Virus record (IMG/VR): IMGVR_UViG_3300011445_000012 | Span: 1-39,695 of that record | Origin: a virus | Length of the DNA: 39,695 bases | Strand: one strand, 5' to 3' | Shown: in pieces, positions 21,566 to 29,933 of the stretch | How the letters are laid out: the number at the start of each line of letters is the position of its first letter | Position numbering within the stretch: the first letter of the stretch is position 1 | Program-made: the position numbers and the translations under genes | Notes under the pieces: model-generated | What the model saw: only the letters and a program-made list of their open reading frames with translations | Told to the model about the DNA's origin: nothing | Database searches by the model: none

Positions 21566-21760
21566 ATGGACGATGCATTCCTCCGGGGAATGTTGCGCCC
21601 CTTGGGTTTGCTGATGGTTTGGGGCGTGGCGGCTACTGTCTCGGTTCTATTGCAGCGAGCGGTGCGCCGGACCCTACTTGCCGAATCAGTGCGAGCACGG
21701 CTTCCTCGGTTCTGGTCAGCGGTAGACGCTGCGCTAGCTTTCTTGACACGGCCGCGTTGA
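21566..21760 (+). CDS. Possible antisense small membrane protein (64 aa)
   Basis: This plus-strand frame starts in the 125-nt gap upstream of the lysis genes and runs 128 nt into the end of the gene opposite. It begins MDDAFLRGMLRPLG, has one hydrophobic helix (LLMVWGVAATVSVLL) and a basic tail, and looks like a real small phage protein. There is no convincing Shine-Dalgarno site. A weak promoter-like TTGAGG/TAGAGT pair lies just upstream. It may be coding or coincidental. Confidence 0.3.
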   Translation: MDDAFLRGMLRPLGLLMVWGVAATVSVLLQRAVRRTLLAESVRARLPRFWSAVDAALAFLTRPR

Positions 21761-23471
21761 ACACCTCGGGGTTGCGCAGCGCGTCGGACATCGCCGCCTG
21801 CACCGACTTGTCGAGCGGCGCTACCAGCCGGCGCAGCAGGGCCATCGTGGCCGGCGCCACCGAGTCGGCCGCCGCGGACGCCGCGACTCCGACCGCATCC
21901 ATCGCCGTGTTGCTGCCGCCCCCGCTCGTGCCGGTGCCGCGCATCAGCTTCATCAGCCCCTCGGACATGTCGAGGTTCTCGCGCAGTTCGTCGATGCGGC
22001 CACGCGCCGGCCCGAGCTTGTCCCCGTACGCGTTCTCGCCGTGCTTCTCGACGGCCTTGCCGAGCCGGAACCCGGTGACGTCAGGCACGCCGCCCGTGGC
22101 CGATGCGCCCTCGCGGTCGAACGTGTTGCGGATGAGCTTCTGCGCCGTCGCGCTATCGACCTCGCCCGACTTGCTGGCGTACTTCTGCAGGTAGGGCGTC
22201 CACTTCCCTCCGGTCGCGCCGTCGAGCGCCTCGTCGATCGATTGCACCAGGGCCATCGTCTCGCGCCGCGCGGTCTTCGTCGCCGCCGCCAGATCGTCGC
22301 CGAGCTTCGTCGGTCCGTTGAGCCCCTTGAGCAACACCTTGCGCACCTCGTAGAGCCGCTCGGGCGACATGTTCTTGTTGCCGAGTTCGCCCTGGACGTA
22401 GGAGGTGATCGACTTGACTGCCGGGTTCGCGCCCCCCGTGCCCTCGCGCATCCAGGTCACCGCGGCCTCGACCGGCGTCGTGTAGTCGGCGCCCTCCGCC
22501 GCGCGCAGCGCCTCGTCTCGCAACGGGTCCGCCGCCGCATCGCGCGCCGCCTTCGCGGGGCCCACGTTCGGCGCATCCGCGGTCGCCTTCTGCAGCGCCG
22601 CGTACTGCTCGTCGTGCTTGACCTTGCGCCACGGCGCCCAGTCCTCGGTGAACCGGGTGCGGGCGGCGATCGCCTGGCGGGCCAGCGCCGGATCCTGGGT
22701 GATCTCGGCCACGTCCATCGGGATGTCGCGCGTCACCGCGCCGGGCGCGTAGGAGCGCAGCTTGGCGAGCACCTGCTCGGCCTTCTCGGGCCCGCCCACG
22801 GCAGCCACCAGGCGCTCCGCGGCCTTGCTCATCGCGCCGCTCTTGGTCAGCAGTTCGCGCACCGATTCCTTGGCCGCGATCAGCCCCGGCAGGACACCGC
22901 CGCCGACCGCGCCGGCCACGGTGTTGAACAGCCGCGACTCCTCGTCCGTCGTCGCCTGCGCCGCACCCATCACGCCGCCGCCTATGGCCGCGTCAGCGAT
23001 CGCAGCGCGCCCGCCGAGGCGGAGAGCCGTCGGCGCCGCCTGCGCGCCCCTGGCGAGGTTTACGGCCCCCTGCGCGCCCTTCACGAAGGCGCCGCCGGGG
23101 ATGGCCAGGCCGGGCGCCATCTCGCCACCGAACTGCACCGCGGCGCCGAGCGGCGTGCTCTCGGCCAGCGCCGCGTCGCGCTGCCGCTTGATCTTCAGGT
23201 CGTCACTCGACGGGCCGCCGCCGAACAGCGACTTGGCGCCCTGCCATGCGGTGTCGATCCCCGCGCCCAGGTTGGCGATCAGGCGCTCGTCAGGGCCCAC
23301 CCCCTCGAGCGCATCGCGCGACGCCTGCGCCGGGTCCACCGGCGACGCACCGACCAGCGGCTTGTTCTTCTTGGGCAGGATCTCGGTCTCGATCGCCTTC
23401 TGGATCTCGGCGGGCGACATCGTGTCGGGGAAGGCGACGACGCCGACCCCTTCGATCTGAACCTTGGGCAT
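21633..23471 (-). CDS. Putative internal/ejection virion protein (612 aa)
   Basis: The N-terminus VQIEGVGVVAFPDTMSPAEI is a pattern seen at the start of phage structural or ejection proteins. A Gly/Ala-rich hydrophobic part (about residues 115-200, with IADAAIGGGVMGAAQA) could cross membranes. The remainder is helical with many Ala, Glu and Lys. It lies in a run of four or five such proteins upstream of the lysis genes, the position of P22-like DNA-transfer proteins. Function is inferred from composition and position. ATG 23471 overlaps the stop of the gene before it by 1 nt. Confidence 0.75.
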   Translation of the reverse strand: MPKVQIEGVGVVAFPDTMSPAEIQKAIETEILPKKNKPLVGASPVDPAQASRDALEGVGPDERLIANLGAGIDTAWQGAKSLFGGGPSSDDLKIKRQRDAALAESTPLGAAVQFGGEMAPGLAIPGGAFVKGAQGAVNLARGAQAAPTALRLGGRAAIADAAIGGGVMGAAQATTDEESRLFNTVAGAVGGGVLPGLIAAKESVRELLTKSGAMSKAAERLVAAVGGPEKAEQVLAKLRSYAPGAVTRDIPMDVAEITQDPALARQAIAARTRFTEDWAPWRKVKHDEQYAALQKATADAPNVGPAKAARDAAADPLRDEALRAAEGADYTTPVEAAVTWMREGTGGANPAVKSITSYVQGELGNKNMSPERLYEVRKVLLKGLNGPTKLGDDLAAATKTARRETMALVQSIDEALDGATGGKWTPYLQKYASKSGEVDSATAQKLIRNTFDREGASATGGVPDVTGFRLGKAVEKHGENAYGDKLGPARGRIDELRENLDMSEGLMKLMRGTGTSGGGSNTAMDAVGVAASAAADSVAPATMALLRRLVAPLDKSVQAAMSDALRNPEVFNAAVSRKLAQRLPLTRTEEAVLALIRQVGSGAPLAAIEPRQ

Positions 23472-24712
23472 TACTTGCTCGGCGTGTAGACGAAGTCGAC
23501 GCCGGCCCCCTGCGGGGCCCTCTGCAGTCCGCCGCCGGCCGCCTTGCCGCCGCCGCCCTGGCCCATGTCGATGATGACGCGCGAGGGGTCCGCGCCGTAG
23601 TCCTTTGCCCGCTTGGCGTATGCCGCGTCGATCTGCTGCTGGGTGGCCGCCGCCTCGTCGTACAGCGCCTTGGCCGCTTCGCCCAGGTTCTTCACCTGCA
23701 GAGGCGTCATGATCCCGCCGTACTGCACCTTCGCGCCCCAGTTGCGCGCGCGGTCGATCCAGCCCGATGCGTTGAGCGCCATGCCGAGCTCGGACTCGCG
23801 CACGACGCTGCCCGGATCGAGGAGCTTCATGAACGCCGTGCCGGCGGCGAGCGCCGACCCCGCGTTGGTCGTGGCCGTCTTCAGCGCCGCGTTGATCTTC
23901 TTGATCGACCCGGCCGTCTCCTGCCAGCCCTTGCTCTGCGTGCGGTAGTCGTCGGCGAGCTTCAGTTCGACGTCGGTCGTGCGCTTGCCGACGAGCGCGC
24001 CGGCCTGCGCGTCGCCCGCGGCACGCGTGGCCGAAGCCTGCGCGCGCGCCGCCGCGGCCATCTCTCGTGCACGAGCGTCGGTCATGTCCTGGCCGCGCAC
24101 CGTGTTGCCCTCCATCGCCTGGTTGTGGCGTCCGGTCTCCGCGCGAGAAGCACCCTGGTCGGCCACGTGCATCTGCTGGGCACGCGTCATCGCACCGTCG
24201 GCCAGTTGCTTGTAGCCTTGCATGGGGTCGACGCCCTCGGGGAGGTCGAGCACCGTCGGGTCGATGCGCAGCCGCTGCAGCGTCGCCTTGGCCGCCATCA
24301 CCGCTTCGCGCGTCGGTTGCTGCGCCAGCGTGCCGGCGATGCTGCCCACCAGCGCGAACTGCTTCGCCACGCCCTCCTGGCTCTTCGACGCTGCCTCGGC
24401 GCGGTCCTTGCCCTCGATCGCCATCTTGCCGCGCTGCTCCTGGATGAACTTCACCGCCAGCGGGCGCACCTGCGGCGGCATCCGCCCGAGCGCGTCGCGC
24501 ACCTGGTTGTCGTCCATCAGGTTGATGTTGCCGAGCGCACCGCCGAGCGCCTCCTGCGCCTGCAGGTCGCGGCGCTCCTCGTCCATCTTCATCTGCTGCA
24601 GCTGGCCCGCGCGCGCGAGGTTCTGGAGCACCATTCCGCGGTTCGCATCGCCCAGCAGATCCGGCCCCTCGACTCCCCGGCCGGCGAGGAGAATGCGCGC
24701 GTCGACTGCCAT
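23471..24712 (-). CDS. Putative internal/ejection virion protein (413 aa)
   Basis: Mostly helical and rich in Ala, Gln and Arg, with DEERRDLQAQEALGGALGNI early and NAALKTATTNAGSALAAGTA late. These features fit phage DNA-ejection proteins carried inside the head. It has no recognised enzyme motif. It lies directly after the repeat-rich gene (1 nt apart) and overlaps the next, so all are likely made in similar amounts. The assignment is by context. Confidence 0.7.
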   Translation of the reverse strand: MAVDARILLAGRGVEGPDLLGDANRGMVLQNLARAGQLQQMKMDEERRDLQAQEALGGALGNINLMDDNQVRDALGRMPPQVRPLAVKFIQEQRGKMAIEGKDRAEAASKSQEGVAKQFALVGSIAGTLAQQPTREAVMAAKATLQRLRIDPTVLDLPEGVDPMQGYKQLADGAMTRAQQMHVADQGASRAETGRHNQAMEGNTVRGQDMTDARAREMAAAARAQASATRAAGDAQAGALVGKRTTDVELKLADDYRTQSKGWQETAGSIKKINAALKTATTNAGSALAAGTAFMKLLDPGSVVRESELGMALNASGWIDRARNWGAKVQYGGIMTPLQVKNLGEAAKALYDEAAATQQQIDAAYAKRAKDYGADPSRVIIDMGQGGGGKAAGGGLQRAPQGAGVDFVYTPSK

Positions 24713-24713
24713 G

Positions 24714-26351
24714 CTAGCCGCCTCCCATCCATTGGCCCTGCGACAGTTGCTTGAGCAACTGCGTGATCATGTCGTTCATCGCGTTGGCGCCACCGATCGC
24801 CCCCGCACCGCCCGCGTTGCCGCCCCCGATGATGTTCGAGTTGAGCAGTCGCGCGAGTTCTTGCTGCAGCATCGCCTGGCGATCAGCGCCCTGCATCCCC
24901 CACCCGGTGAGGTCGCGCTCGCGCTGGTAGTTGAAGTCGCGGTCGCCGCGCGCGGCGTCATAGCCGAACTGGCGATCACCAACATCGCGCCGGTAGTTGA
25001 AGTCGCGGTCATCGCGCCGAGCGTTGTAGTCGAAGCCCTGATCGTAGCGCCGCGAACTCTCGTTGAAGTCGCGGTCGTCGACCCCTGCGCGGTAGCCGAA
25101 GTCGCGATCGTCGCGGTTCACCCCGTAGTTGAAGTTGCGCGAATCGCGCGCCGTGTCGGTCCGATAGCCGCGGTCCTGCATCGCGCGGTTGATCGCGTTG
25201 CTGTACTCCTGCGAGGCGATGTTCTGCGAGTAGTCCTGCACGCCCTTCAACGTCGCACCGGAGAGCAGGCCGCCGCGCGCAGCCGCCGACGACTCGAGCG
25301 CGTTGGTGCCCTGCTGGATGCGGAAATTCATCGACGGGTCGAGGAACTTGTTCACGTCGAGGTCCGTGGCCTGCACGGGCTGGAAGTCACCGCCGCCACC
25401 GATCGACTGCGCGGGCGTCTGCGACTGCGCGCCACCGCCGCCGGCCTCGCCCATCCCCGGCATCGTCGTCGGCGACTGCGGCAGCCCCGTCACGTTCGGC
25501 ACGTAGGGGTTGGGCTCTGCGCCGCCGGTCTGCTGTTGCTGGGCCATGTTGCCGGTAACGCCGAGCGGGTTATTCGGATCGACGCCGCCGCTCACCCCCT
25601 TCTGATACCCGCCGCCCATGCTGCCGAGCCAGCCGGGGGCCGCAGCCGGCGCGCCAGGCATCCCCCTATTGCCGTCCATGCGGCTACCGTAGTCATAGCC
25701 GCGCCCGCCCTGGTTCATCCCAACATCCCGGCCAGTGTCGCCGCGGTCGATCCGCGATGCGTTGTCCACTTGGCCGGCGTTGCTGCCGTAACCGCCCCAT
25801 CCTGGGTTGCGGGTCCACGCATTGCCGCCGCCGCCCCAATTGTCGAACTGCACGCTGCCAGGGCCACCGATCTGCGCATCGCCCATGCCGCCGCCGTACC
25901 ACGCATCGTCGCGGTTGGGCTGCGACATCGCCTGCCGCAGCGTCGCCCACGGGTCACGCGAGCCGCCGATGCTCGCGCCCGCGCCGCCGCCCTGCGGAGT
26001 AGCCCCCGGAGCGCCCGCCATCCCGCCGAGCATCATCCGGTCCTGGTCCGATAGCGTGTTGTTCCCGCCGCCCCACGCGTTGACCCACTGGTTCCGGTCA
26101 GTCTCGTTGCCCCTGAACTGGTCGCGCAGAATGTTGTTCTGGTTCTGCTGGTACCACTGCGACGCAGACGGGTCCGCGTTCGTGTAGCCGTACGCGAGCC
26201 GCGGGTCTTGCTGATACAGGCGCGAGAAGTTCGCCCCGTGATCGACGCCGCCAGGCGCAGCTCCGCCGGCCCCCGGCATCGCACCGCGCTGCTGCCCCGG
26301 CACGTAGCGGTGATTCCGCAGTTGGCCGAGTTGGCCCAGAGTGGTCGCCAT
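24714..26351 (-). CDS. Repeat-rich virion protein, putative DNA-ejection component (545 aa)
   Basis: The first 320 residues are low in complexity and rich in Gly, Asn, Gln and Pro. Around 345-375 lies TNALESSAAARGGLLSGATL followed by DYSQNIASQEYSNAINRAM, a block I associate with phage tail/ejection proteins. Residues about 405-480 contain seven degenerate copies of a 10-11 residue unit with consensus D-D-R-D-F-N/G-Y. The C-terminus is Gly/Ala-rich. ATG 26351 overlaps the previous stop (TAATG). Likely packaged with the DNA and released on infection. Confidence 0.75.
   Translation of the reverse strand: MATTLGQLGQLRNHRYVPGQQRGAMPGAGGAAPGGVDHGANFSRLYQQDPRLAYGYTNADPSASQWYQQNQNNILRDQFRGNETDRNQWVNAWGGGNNTLSDQDRMMLGGMAGAPGATPQGGGAGASIGGSRDPWATLRQAMSQPNRDDAWYGGGMGDAQIGGPGSVQFDNWGGGGNAWTRNPGWGGYGSNAGQVDNASRIDRGDTGRDVGMNQGGRGYDYGSRMDGNRGMPGAPAAAPGWLGSMGGGYQKGVSGGVDPNNPLGVTGNMAQQQQTGGAEPNPYVPNVTGLPQSPTTMPGMGEAGGGGAQSQTPAQSIGGGGDFQPVQATDLDVNKFLDPSMNFRIQQGTNALESSAAARGGLLSGATLKGVQDYSQNIASQEYSNAINRAMQDRGYRTDTARDSRNFNYGVNRDDRDFGYRAGVDDRDFNESSRRYDQGFDYNARRDDRDFNYRRDVGDRQFGYDAARGDRDFNYQRERDLTGWGMQGADRQAMLQQELARLLNSNIIGGGNAGGAGAIGGANAMNDMITQLLKQLSQGQWMGGG
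24912..25139. repeat. Degenerate tandem repeat coding for DDRDFNY-type units
   Basis: Within the 545-aa gene there are about seven tandem units of 30-36 nt on the minus strand. The protein shows RDFGY, RDFNE, GFDY, RDFNY, RQFGY and RDFNY, each preceded by acidic residues. The DNA has diverged more than the protein motif, suggesting selection on the units. Confidence 0.8.
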
Positions 26352-26983
26352 TACCTGATCCCCCTTCCGCTGCCGATCGGACGGAACCGCCCGGCGATGT
26401 TCGACTGCTGGCCTGGCCGCGCCATGCTGGCAAGGTTCGATTGCTGCCCGGTCGCGCCGAATTGGCCGGCCAGGTTCGACGGTTGCATCGCGGCGATGCG
26501 CGCGAGCGCCGACTGCCCGGCCTCCTGGTAGGGCTTGTACGCGTCACCCGCACCGCCGAGGATGCTGCGCGTCGAGTCGTTGGCCTCGGACACGGCCTTC
26601 TCCATGCGCGCCTGCGCTTCCTCGGTCGCGTTCTTGCTGTTGATGCCGCCGTAGATGGTGCCGCCGAGCCCGAGCAGCCCGGTGATGCCACCCAGGCTTT
26701 GCAGCAGCCCATCGAGCCCGCCGCCGCCACCGCCGCCACCGCCGAACAACTTGCCGAGCCCGCTGATGTACTTTCCGTAGTCGAGCCCGTTCGCGCCGCC
26801 GAAGAGGCTCGACAAGTCCTCGGGCGACAGGCCTTGGAAAGGGTCAGCAGGTGCCGCGCCCTGGATCTTGTCGAGCTCGGGGAACTGCGAGAAGTCGATC
26901 TCGGGGAATAGTTCGCTGAGATCGAAGTCGCCGAAGCTGCCCTGCCCCCAGTCGATGAGGTCGAACTCGTCGCCCATTGCCAT
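26351..26983 (-). CDS. Gly-rich late protein, putative virion protein (210 aa)
   Basis: It has an acidic N-terminus (EFDLIDWGQGSFGDFDLSEL), then a run of nine glycines at about residues 81-89, then a hydrophobic Gly-rich helix (LQSLGGITGLLGLGGTIYGG). The C-terminal half ends in a repeat with GQQSNLA and GQQSNIAGRF. A Gly-rich hydrophobic segment in a head/ejection gene group suggests a pore-forming or ejection role. It was assigned by position, with no family match. ATG 26983 is 3 nt after the previous gene. Confidence 0.7.
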   Translation of the reverse strand: MAMGDEFDLIDWGQGSFGDFDLSELFPEIDFSQFPELDKIQGAAPADPFQGLSPEDLSSLFGGANGLDYGKYISGLGKLFGGGGGGGGGLDGLLQSLGGITGLLGLGGTIYGGINSKNATEEAQARMEKAVSEANDSTRSILGGAGDAYKPYQEAGQSALARIAAMQPSNLAGQFGATGQQSNLASMARPGQQSNIAGRFRPIGSGRGIR

Positions 26984-26985
26984 AG

Positions 26986-27654
26986 CTATCCCTTCCGTCT
27001 ACCGAACTGCAAACCGAGCTTCGCGAGCGATGTCGCCCACGCTGGAATTCCGGCCATGCCGCCGAGCGCACCGAGCGCGCCGAGCTTGTTGCCGCTGCCG
27101 AGCGCGCGCAGGCCTTGGATGCCACTCATCGCGCCCTTGAAACTGTTCGCCGCCGCAGCACCGCCGGCAGCACCCACCAGCGACCCCGCGCCCATGCTCA
27201 ACGCCGCCATCAGCGCAGGACCAACCCACTCCTGCTCCGACTTGACGTTGCCGCGGTGCGTGATCTTTCCGTACACCGGGTCGTCGTACACGAAGCGCGG
27301 ATCGATCACGCCCGTGCGATCGTCCACCGCTGCAGTCTTGTCGACGCTACCGAAGCGCGTCTGCGGCAGCTTCGCCATGTCCCAGCCCAGCTGCGCGCCG
27401 GTCTGCCCGCCCTGGTTCTGCATCGTCGCAGCGCCCGCGTACTGCTTGTTCAGGTTGCCCAGGAAGCCATCGTCGCGGATCGACCACTGCGGCAGTCCGT
27501 TGTCGCCGGTCGTGCGCGCGAAGGCGGAGTGCGCGCCATCAGCCCAATCGACCGGGCCGGCCGACTGTAGTCGCGGGTCGTTCCACGGCGTGTCGTTCGC
27601 CTGCCCGCCGGTATGACCCGAGAAGTACTTGTAGATGTCGCGCAGGTTGGCCAT
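26986..27654 (-). CDS. Putative virion protein (222 aa)
   Basis: The N-terminal two-thirds are polar (NLRDIYKYFSGHTGGQANDT, later DPRFVYDDPVYGKITHRGN). The C-terminal third is a Gly/Ala-rich hydrophobic stretch (LMAALSMGAGSLVGAAGGAA) with a basic end (FGRRKG). This resembles small ejection proteins that carry a membrane-inserting end. It lies at the boundary between the tail-type genes and the ejection group. Function is inferred from context. Confidence 0.65.
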   Translation of the reverse strand: MANLRDIYKYFSGHTGGQANDTPWNDPRLQSAGPVDWADGAHSAFARTTGDNGLPQWSIRDDGFLGNLNKQYAGAATMQNQGGQTGAQLGWDMAKLPQTRFGSVDKTAAVDDRTGVIDPRFVYDDPVYGKITHRGNVKSEQEWVGPALMAALSMGAGSLVGAAGGAAAANSFKGAMSGIQGLRALGSGNKLGALGALGGMAGIPAWATSLAKLGLQFGRRKG

Positions 27655-27661
27655 GGATTGG

Positions 27662-28030
27662 TCAGTGCATTCCTATATACCCGACTTCGATTTCGTAGAT
27701 CTCGATGTCCACGCTCATGTCGAAGATGAGAGTGATGTCGCTGGTGCCAAGCGGATCTAGTCGCAGCACAACCATTTGGTCCTGCTGGCCGGAAAGCACG
27801 TAGACGTTGTACAAATCTGTGCCAACGAATCTCTGGATAATCTTGACGCCAACACTAGCGGCTCCGAAGAGCTTGAATCGTAGCCGCATCTCGGCAAAGT
27901 CCATGTCCATCGCGCCTGTCGGCTCAAGCGTGAACTCCGACCCAGGCCCCGACCACATGCCGCTTCCCCAGGCCAGCGTAGGACTCGTCCAGTACGCGTC
28001 GCTAAGTCTGTTTTGGTAGCCCGTCGGCAT
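27662..28030 (-). CDS. Beta-rich hypothetical protein, possible tail component (122 aa)
   Basis: ATG 28030 overlaps the stop of the gene before it by 1 nt. Rich in Phe, Val, Ile and Tyr, with alternating beta patterns (MRLRFKLFGAASVGVKIIQR, ending DIEIYEIEVGYIGMH). There is no recognised domain. The local DNA is visibly richer in A+T than the genome, so it may have been gained with the preceding gene. It could be a receptor-binding or chaperone-like tail protein. Confidence 0.65.
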   Translation of the reverse strand: MPTGYQNRLSDAYWTSPTLAWGSGMWSGPGSEFTLEPTGAMDMDFAEMRLRFKLFGAASVGVKIIQRFVGTDLYNVYVLSGQQDQMVVLRLDPLGTSDITLIFDMSVDIEIYEIEVGYIGMH

Positions 28031-29052
28031 TAGTAATACTCAAGGAACGTCTTCGACGTGTCCCCCGAATCTGTGAAGAATTTCACATTTGTGGCAGGGT
28101 CCGTGACGATGTAGTCATCGCCAACGAGTACGGGCACCGCTTGAATAGCCGTGACGGATGCGACGGCTGTGCCAAAAAATCCCGTATTGGCGCCAGCCTT
28201 TAGCTCCACCGGAAACACAAAGCGCGCGGTGCTGTTGTCGGTGATGGTCGCGCCCGAGAACTTGAACTCCAGCGTGTGGCGATCACCGCCGACGGTCAGC
28301 GTCAGGCTTCCGGCGTTGTGCACGGCGCACGCAGGGGTGCCACCGACAAACGAAATGTCGTACTCGTCGTCCTGGATGTCGTCAGGGTCTACCGCTGCTG
28401 GCGTAGCAATCTGAATGCTTGTGCCAATACCGTCAGCATCTATTTCCGTGATCGTGCTGCCCGACCTGTTGATGACGGAAATCAGCAAGTGCCCGTAGGT
28501 GATGCCTGACGTGATTTGATTGTCCCCGAGCAAGAACGCCGCCGCGAAGTAGACAATGTTCGCGCCACCATAGTCGTCGTACTCGAACCAACCTTGTATG
28601 GTGGTCGGGTACCAGTGGAACTCTGAAAGCGTCCCAGGAACCGCGACCGTCAGGCCGTACACTTCCGACGGGTTCGCCGTGTAGTCAATCGCTGCACCCG
28701 TTCCCAACGCGGGGGCCACCTGTTGCGTACTGTCGTAAAAATAGATGCTCGGCCCAACGTCGTCGTACGAGGCGCCGAAATTCGCGGGGTAGAGAAGGTC
28801 GTGGATCGTGTTGTTGCCCGTTGTGAACGGCAACAGCACGCTGCTGACGTACGTGGCCGCCTCGTCGCCGTAGACCGTGACCTCTTGCGCTACGGCCTCG
28901 TCCCACCACACGGGCGTGTTGGCGGTATCCTCCTCCAAAAATTCCGGGATAAAGGATGGCGCCGTCCCAGAGAACACCCCGCCGGGATAGGTGAAAAAGT
29001 ACTCCTGCTCGCCGCCGCGCGAACTCCAGAACGGTGGCGCGGAGAAAAACAC
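28030..29052 (-). CDS. Putative tail/receptor-binding protein (340 aa)
   Basis: It directly follows the fibre gene, with stop and start sharing one base. The N-terminus is aromatic (FFSAPPFWSSRGGEQEYFFT). The rest is beta-rich, Thr/Asp/Tyr-rich and repetitive, typical of surface binding proteins. Base composition is less GC-rich than the rest, suggesting exchange between phages. The family is not recognised. It may determine host range; this is inference. Confidence 0.7.
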   Translation of the reverse strand: MFFSAPPFWSSRGGEQEYFFTYPGGVFSGTAPSFIPEFLEEDTANTPVWWDEAVAQEVTVYGDEAATYVSSVLLPFTTGNNTIHDLLYPANFGASYDDVGPSIYFYDSTQQVAPALGTGAAIDYTANPSEVYGLTVAVPGTLSEFHWYPTTIQGWFEYDDYGGANIVYFAAAFLLGDNQITSGITYGHLLISVINRSGSTITEIDADGIGTSIQIATPAAVDPDDIQDDEYDISFVGGTPACAVHNAGSLTLTVGGDRHTLEFKFSGATITDNSTARFVFPVELKAGANTGFFGTAVASVTAIQAVPVLVGDDYIVTDPATNVKFFTDSGDTSKTFLEYY

Positions 29053-29933
29053 TAGACGAAGTCCTTGTTGATCACGCAGATCAGAATGTCACCCGCCGCG
29101 TCGTAGTACGCCGACATGAAGTCGATGTCGTTCGCCCCGCTGGATAACGTCGGCGTCAGATCGGAGGGGAACTTGTACTTCGATCCCCAGGTGATCACGC
29201 GGCTACCCGTGCCGTCCTGCTTCAGCACGAAGCACAAGATCATCCCGTCGGAGAGGTTCGTCGGGTTGGCCAGCGTACGGTTGCCGCCGAGCGTCACATA
29301 GAAGTTGTTCGACAGTGACGCATCCACGGAGATCGTCGCCCCGTCGGAAAGCGCCACGGGCGTCGTGCGCTGGTTCTTGGTGAAGGCCTGCTGGATGTTC
29401 AGGCCCGCGACGATGATGTCGTAGTCCTGGATCGTCAGCACGCGCGTCGTCGCCGTCGTCAGCCCGTCGACCTCGAAGCGCATCAGCTTCGTCGCATCGG
29501 ACGACCCCTTCACGATGTTCGTCGTGTCGACCACGGGCAGCGATGACGCTGTGATCGTGACTGTCGCGTCGGCACCTGACCCGGTCGCGGTGACGGCAGA
29601 CCCTACGAAATCTATCGTCGTGATCCCGCCCGGAGTACCAACCGCCGCCCCCTCCTCTTCGATGGTAAGGCTGCCGCTGCCGCCGCCGCTGATGGTCACC
29701 GTCGCATCAGCGCCAGACCCGGTCGCGGTCACCCCCGCACCGACGAAGTCGATCGTCGTGATGCCGCCCGCCGTGCCGACCGGCGTGCCCTCGTCCTCGA
29801 TCGTGAGTGTGCCCGCCCCGCCGGTCACGTCCGCCAGTGCTCGCGTGATGAGTTGCATCCACGTGCGCATGGCCGGCGTGATCTGCTCGCCGCTCATCAT
29901 GATCTGGTCAGGCACCGCGAGGTTAAGCGTCAC
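29052..29933 (-). CDS. Tail fibre protein with internal duplication (293 aa)
   Basis: Residues 1-40 form a helical anchoring part (IMMSGEQITPAMRTWMQLIT). Residues 41-82 and 87-128 are near-copies of a 46-residue unit (GGITTIDFVG, then VTATGSGADATVTI), then a beta-rich C-terminal region with GNRTLANPTNLSDGMILCFV, which is a typical phage fibre sequence. ATG 29933 overlaps the gp10-like gene by 4 nt. The duplicated beta unit probably lengthens a shaft or adds a binding module. Confidence 0.8.
   Translation of the reverse strand: MTLNLAVPDQIMMSGEQITPAMRTWMQLITRALADVTGGAGTLTIEDEGTPVGTAGGITTIDFVGAGVTATGSGADATVTISGGGSGSLTIEEEGAAVGTPGGITTIDFVGSAVTATGSGADATVTITASSLPVVDTTNIVKGSSDATKLMRFEVDGLTTATTRVLTIQDYDIIVAGLNIQQAFTKNQRTTPVALSDGATISVDASLSNNFYVTLGGNRTLANPTNLSDGMILCFVLKQDGTGSRVITWGSKYKFPSDLTPTLSSGANDIDFMSAYYDAAGDILICVINKDFV
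29550..29813. repeat. Tandem duplication of a 46-residue unit in the fibre gene
   Basis: Two units, 29688-29813 and 29550-29675, have a 138-bp period on the minus strand. Their proteins are alike over 42 residues, including identical GGITTIDFVG and ATGSGADATVTI blocks. The DNA copies have drifted mostly at third positions, so the duplication is not recent. Confidence 0.88.

Noticed and set aside
29550-29813. Diversity-generating retroelement variable/template repeat
   Set aside because: The two fibre repeats lie in one gene. No reverse transcriptase gene was seen, and substitutions are not limited to adenine positions.
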